From the NCBI RefSeq assembly GCF_900108565.1, contig NZ_LT629971.1, forward strand, positions 2,418,001 through 2,482,000: a stretch of DNA of 64,000 nt, given 5' to 3'. The first letter of the stretch is position 1, and each line of letters begins with the position of its first letter. Under the pieces are notes generated by a model, which worked only from the letters and a program-made list of their open reading frames with translations, was not told where the DNA came from and made no database searches. Positions 60,678 to 64,000 of the stretch are shown here, piece by piece. Position numbers and translations under genes: made by a program. The DNA is from Mycolicibacterium rutilum (GTDB lineage: Bacteria; Actinomycetota; Actinomycetes; Mycobacteriales; Mycobacteriaceae).

Positions 60678-60905
60678 TCAGTCGTTGATGGCGGCGACGC
60701 TGCCGGGCGTCAGGCCACTCGGCAGGTTCGGGTCCAGCCCCGAGCCGTGGGTGAACTCCTGATGCGCCATCGGTCGGCAGTTGTTGTCCATCGGCGTCTG
60801 GTCGCCGGAGCAGTACGGCACCAGGTCCTCCGGGTCGGCCGCGGCGTGCGGCGCCGCGACCACCGAGACCAGCGCGATCAGCACCGCCGCGATCACTCTC
60901 ACCAC
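60678..60905 (-). CDS. Small exported protein, two cysteines
   Basis: 75 residues from GTG 60905 (GTG 60902 also possible). The signal peptide ends near HAAA. The mature part is about 50 residues, with PYCSGDQTPMDNNCRPM carrying two cysteines likely to form a disulfide. No function is known. It is divergent from ligD, leaving only 34 bases between the starts, so the promoters overlap. Confidence 0.7.
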   Translation of the reverse strand: MVRVIAAVLIALVSVVAAPHAAADPEDLVPYCSGDQTPMDNNCRPMAHQEFTHGSGLDPNLPSGLTPGSVAAIND

Positions 60906-60939
60906 GGATTCACGCTATCAGCGGGTATACGTTCACACT

Positions 60940-63261
60940 GTGGATCGTTTCGGCCGGGTCAAGCTGACCAACCCGGACAAGGTGCTGTACCCGGCGACCG
61001 GCACCACCAAGGCGGAGGTGTTCGACTACTACGTCAACGTCGCCGCGGCGATGGTGCCGCACATCGCGGGCCGGGCGTGCACCCGCAAGCGGTGGCCCAA
61101 CGGTGTCGAGGAGTCCTCGTTCTTCGAGAAGCAGCTCGCGTCGTCGGCGCCGGACTGGCTGGAGCGCGGGTCGATCACGCACAAGTCCGGCACCACCACC
61201 TATCCGATCATCAACAGCGCCGAGGCCTTGGCGTGGATCGCGCAGCAGGCGTCGCTGGAAGTGCATGTGCCGCAATGGCGTTTCGTCAAGACGTGGAGCC
61301 GCGACGGCGGCGCCGAGCAGACGCCGGGACTGGCCACCCGCGTGGTGTTCGATCTGGACCCCGGTGAAGGGGTCACGTTCCGGCAGCTCTGCGAGGTGGC
61401 ACACGAGGTCCGTGAGCTGATCACCGGCATCGGGCTCACCACGTTCCCGTTGACCAGCGGCAGCAAGGGCCTGCACCTGTACGTGCCGCTGGAGAAGCCG
61501 ATCAGCTCGAGCGGCGCGTCGGTGCTGGCTCGCCGCATCGCGGTCCAGTTGGAGAAGGCCATGCCCAAGCGGGTGACGGCCACCATGACCAAGAGCCTGC
61601 GCACCGGCAAGGTGTTCGTCGACTGGAGCCAGAACAACGGCAACAAGACGACCATCGCCCCGTATTCACTGCGCGGCCGCGATGAGCCGACGGTCGCGGC
61701 GCCGCGCACCTGGGACGAGATCGAAGACCCCGACCTGAGGCATCTGCGCTTCGACGAGGTGCTCGAGCGCCTCGACCGCGACGGGGACCTGTTGGCCGAC
61801 ATGGACGCCGACGCACCGGTCGCCGACGCGCTGTCGACGTACCGCAGCATGCGCGATGCCGGCAAGACGCCCGAGCCGGTGCCGAACACCGCGCCGATCA
61901 CCGGCAACGACGACTTCTTCGTCATCCAGGAGCACCACGCCCGCCGGCTGCACTACGACTTCCGGCTGGAACGCGATGGGGTGCTGGTCAGTTGGGCGAT
62001 CCCGAAGAACCTGCCGGACACCCCGTCGGTCAACCATCTGGCCGTGCACACCGAGGACCACCCGCTCGAATACGGCACCTTCGAAGGTGAGATCCCCCGA
62101 GGCGAGTACGGCGGCGGCAAGGTGATCGTCTGGGATTCGGGCACCTACGAGGCCGAGAAGTTCCGCGACCCGGGAGTCAACGACGAAAAGCCGCTCGACC
62201 GCAACGGGCCCGACAAGGGCGAGGTGATCATCACGCTGCACGGCAAGAAGGTCACCGGCCGCTACGCGCTGATCCAGACGAACGGCAAGAACTGGATCGC
62301 GCACCGCACCAAGGAACAGCCGGGGCCCGCGACCGTCGGCGATCTCCAGCCCATGCTCGCCACCGAGGGCTCGATCGCCAAGCTGAAGGCCACGCAGTGG
62401 GCGTTCGAAGGCAAGTGGGACGGGTACCGCGTGTTGCTCGAGGCCCGCCACGGCGAGCTCAGCCTGCGCTCCCGGCGGGGCCGCGACGTCACCGCCGAGT
62501 TCCCGCAATTCGCCGCTCTGGCAGCCGATCTCGCCGACCACCACGTGATCCTGGACGGTGAGGCGGTGGCGCTCGACCAGAACGGCGTGCCCAGCTTCTC
62601 GGAGATCCAGAACCGCGCGCGCTCCACGCGCGTCGAGTACTGGGCCTTCGACATCCTGCACCTCGACGGGCGATCGCTGCTCAAGGCCAAGTACTCCGAC
62701 CGTCGCCGACTGCTGGAGGCGCTCGCCGAGGGCGGCGGTGTGATCGTCAAGGACACGCTGCCCGGCGACGGCCCGGATGCGCTGGAATACGCACGCGCAC
62801 AACGGTGGGAGGGTGTGGTCGCCAAGAAACGCGACTCGACCTACCAGCCGGGGCGGCGGTCGTCGTCGTGGATCAAGGACAAGCTGTGGAACACCCAGGA
62901 GGTCGTCATCGGCGGTTGGCGCCAGGGTGAGGGCGGCCGGTCCAGCGGGATCGGCGCGTTGGTGCTCGGGATCCCCGCCGAGGGTGGACTACAGTTCGTC
63001 GGCCGGGTCGGCACCGGATTCACCGACAAGGCGCTGGCGTCGCTCAAGGCCACGCTCAAGCCGCTGGAGACCGACGAGAGCCCGTTCAACGAACGGTTGC
63101 CGCGCCAGGACGCCAAGGGGGTGACGTTCGTGCGGCCCGAACTCGTCGGCGAGGTCCGCTACAGCGAACGCACCTCCGATGACCGTCTGCGGCAAGCGAG
63201 TTGGCGGGGGCTGCGTCCCGACAAGGAGCCCGACGAAGTCACGTGGGAGTCGCCGACCTAG
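60940..63261 (+). CDS. ligD: Multifunctional NHEJ DNA ligase LigD (polymerase-phosphoesterase-ligase)
   Basis: 773 residues from GTG 60940. The primase-type polymerase domain is first (about 1-295), with metal ligands Asp138 and Asp140 in FDLDPGEG. The 3'-phosphoesterase domain follows (about 320-470; EHHARRLHYDFRLERDG). The ATP-dependent ligase domain is last (about 480-773), with the nucleophile Lys492 in EGKWDGYR. The domain order is that of mycobacterial LigD. It fills, trims and seals double-strand breaks with Ku. Confidence 0.97.
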   Translation: MDRFGRVKLTNPDKVLYPATGTTKAEVFDYYVNVAAAMVPHIAGRACTRKRWPNGVEESSFFEKQLASSAPDWLERGSITHKSGTTTYPIINSAEALAWIAQQASLEVHVPQWRFVKTWSRDGGAEQTPGLATRVVFDLDPGEGVTFRQLCEVAHEVRELITGIGLTTFPLTSGSKGLHLYVPLEKPISSSGASVLARRIAVQLEKAMPKRVTATMTKSLRTGKVFVDWSQNNGNKTTIAPYSLRGRDEPTVAAPRTWDEIEDPDLRHLRFDEVLERLDRDGDLLADMDADAPVADALSTYRSMRDAGKTPEPVPNTAPITGNDDFFVIQEHHARRLHYDFRLERDGVLVSWAIPKNLPDTPSVNHLAVHTEDHPLEYGTFEGEIPRGEYGGGKVIVWDSGTYEAEKFRDPGVNDEKPLDRNGPDKGEVIITLHGKKVTGRYALIQTNGKNWIAHRTKEQPGPATVGDLQPMLATEGSIAKLKATQWAFEGKWDGYRVLLEARHGELSLRSRRGRDVTAEFPQFAALAADLADHHVILDGEAVALDQNGVPSFSEIQNRARSTRVEYWAFDILHLDGRSLLKAKYSDRRRLLEALAEGGGVIVKDTLPGDGPDALEYARAQRWEGVVAKKRDSTYQPGRRSSSWIKDKLWNTQEVVIGGWRQGEGGRSSGIGALVLGIPAEGGLQFVGRVGTGFTDKALASLKATLKPLETDESPFNERLPRQDAKGVTFVRPELVGEVRYSERTSDDRLRQASWRGLRPDKEPDEVTWESPT

Positions 63262-63362
63262 TCGGCACAGTCGGCAATATCCTGGCGGTCATTGGCCATC
63301 TGGCCAGTGTCGGTCTCCGAGGGTGCGCGCTACATTCGAGCCAGCCTTCGAAAGGGACAACT

Positions 63363-64000
63363 GTGGCACAAGCGAATTGGCGGCCCAGCGTCGCGATGAT
63401 CCCGTTCCCGGGCCTGACGATGCTGGACCTCATCGGGCCCTACGAGACACTTCGCGCACACACGGACGTGCATCTCCTCGGCTCCACCACCGACGAGTTC
63501 TTCTCCGACAGCGGCGCGCCGTTCCGCGCGACCGAAAAGCTCTCGGAAGCAGCGGATTACTACGACGTCGTCTTCGTTCCGGGCGGCAACGGCACCGCAG
63601 ACGCCATGCGCGACCCGCAGATCACCGACTTCCTCGCGACCCGAGGAGCCCGGGCACGCTACGTCACGTCGGTCTGCACCGGCTCGCTGGTGCTGGGCGC
63701 CGCGGGATTGTTGGACGGCTACCGGGCGACGACACACTGGTCGATGCTGGACGCGCTGCCCTTCTTCGGCGCGATACCCGCCGAGGACCGCGTCGTCATC
63801 GACCGCAACCGCATCACCGGCGGCGGGGTCACCGCGGGCATCGACTTCGCCCTGATGCTGCTCGCCGAACTGTTCGACGAAGAGACGGCGCGCTATGCAC
63901 AACTGCTCCTGGAGTACGACCCGGCGCCGCCGTTCGACGGCGGATCACCTCGCACGAACAGTCAGGACACCATTCAGAAAATCAAGGAATACGTCGCGGA
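63363..64000 (+). CDS. DJ-1/PfpI family protein, isonitrile-hydratase type (3' end outside window)
   Basis: The frame is open from GTG 63363 (AAAGGGA site) to the window edge, giving 212 residues. The glutamine-amidotransferase-like fold starts MIPFPGLTMLDLIGPYETL. The nucleophile elbow carries the conserved cysteine in SVCTGSLVLGAAG, followed by the histidine in RATTHWSML. This matches cyclohexyl-isocyanide hydratase-like members. An AraC-type C-terminal domain after the edge is possible but seems unlikely from the tail. A TGGCCA repeat lies upstream at 63293-63306. Confidence 0.85.
   Translation, partial: MAQANWRPSVAMIPFPGLTMLDLIGPYETLRAHTDVHLLGSTTDEFFSDSGAPFRATEKLSEAADYYDVVFVPGGNGTADAMRDPQITDFLATRGARARYVTSVCTGSLVLGAAGLLDGYRATTHWSMLDALPFFGAIPAEDRVVIDRNRITGGGVTAGIDFALMLLAELFDEETARYAQLLLEYDPAPPFDGGSPRTNSQDTIQKIKEYVA

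Noticed and set aside
63293..63306. TGGCCA-TC-TGGCCA as an operator for the DJ-1/PfpI gene
   Set aside because: Short palindromic words of this kind occur by chance in high-G+C DNA and no regulator is nearby.
1..64000. CRISPR arrays, rRNA genes, phage structural genes, integrases and restriction endonucleases
   Set aside because: Looked for on both strands; none could be supported. In particular the Dam-type gene has no recognisable endonuclease partner.

Overview
The window looks like a chromosomal segment of a rapidly growing mycobacterium (Mycolicibacterium type). The evidence is high G+C, paired acyl-CoA dehydrogenase genes, a glycine-rich PGRS protein, an F420-type luciferase-like oxidoreductase, a SigK/RskA locus, and Ku and LigD lying about 9 kb apart around a polyol operon. 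No rRNA or CRISPR array was seen.

Bases 1-8290 form one co-directional catabolic cluster with overlapping starts and stops: two large/small acyl-CoA dehydrogenase pairs around a Gfo/Idh oxidoreductase, then a thiamine-diphosphate enzyme and an aldehyde dehydrogenase. Bases 8294-22753 are ordinary host genes: DUF1330, PGRS protein, amidohydrolase, VOC protein, SDR, S4 RNA-binding protein, BKACE, cupin, GNAT, an Hsp20 gene preceded by a perfect CIRCE operator, a thiolase/carotenoid-oxygenase/HxlR operon, GAF-ANTAR, and a secreted alpha/beta hydrolase.

Bases ~22892-37857 look like a genomic island at the 3' end of a tRNA-Arg(CCU) gene (37834-37906). A 20-base stretch at 22892-22911 matches the tRNA T-arm in the same orientation at 18 of 20 positions, as an old attachment site would. 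The island holds an IS21-type element with a 5-base target duplication. It also holds a visibly lower-G+C cargo (26145-33492) and a nest of transposons: a broken IS481-family element, an IS256-family element, and an IS1081-like element inserted into the IS481 copy. The cargo is the most interesting part. On the + strand are a DPPW-motif methyltransferase-like protein and a metallophosphoesterase. Converging on the - strand is a five-gene overlapping operon: SAM methyltransferase, SIR2-like protein, HAM1/RdgB-like NTP pyrophosphatase, Dam-type adenine methylase, and a HARE-HTH/Nudix/P-loop kinase fusion. I know of no named system with this composition. I infer a defence system based on nucleotide or DNA modification, with SIR2 as a possible NAD-depleting effector.

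Bases 37922-51800 are host genes again: a stand-alone ANTAR protein, a Baeyer-Villiger-type monooxygenase, an LLM oxidoreductase, a YbdK-type ligase, and rskA-sigK-DUF1365 with a SigK-like promoter. These are followed by a serine hydrolase, a gamma-glutamylcyclotransferase/poly-gamma-glutamate hydrolase fusion, mntH, three small exported paralogues, an SDR/reductase pair and Ku. Bases 51800-60605 are a divergent polyol uptake and catabolism regulon: PfkB kinase, mannitol-type dehydrogenase and zinc dehydrogenase on one side, a SorC regulator and ABC transporter on the other, with a palindromic operator between them. LigD and a truncated DJ-1/PfpI gene close the window.
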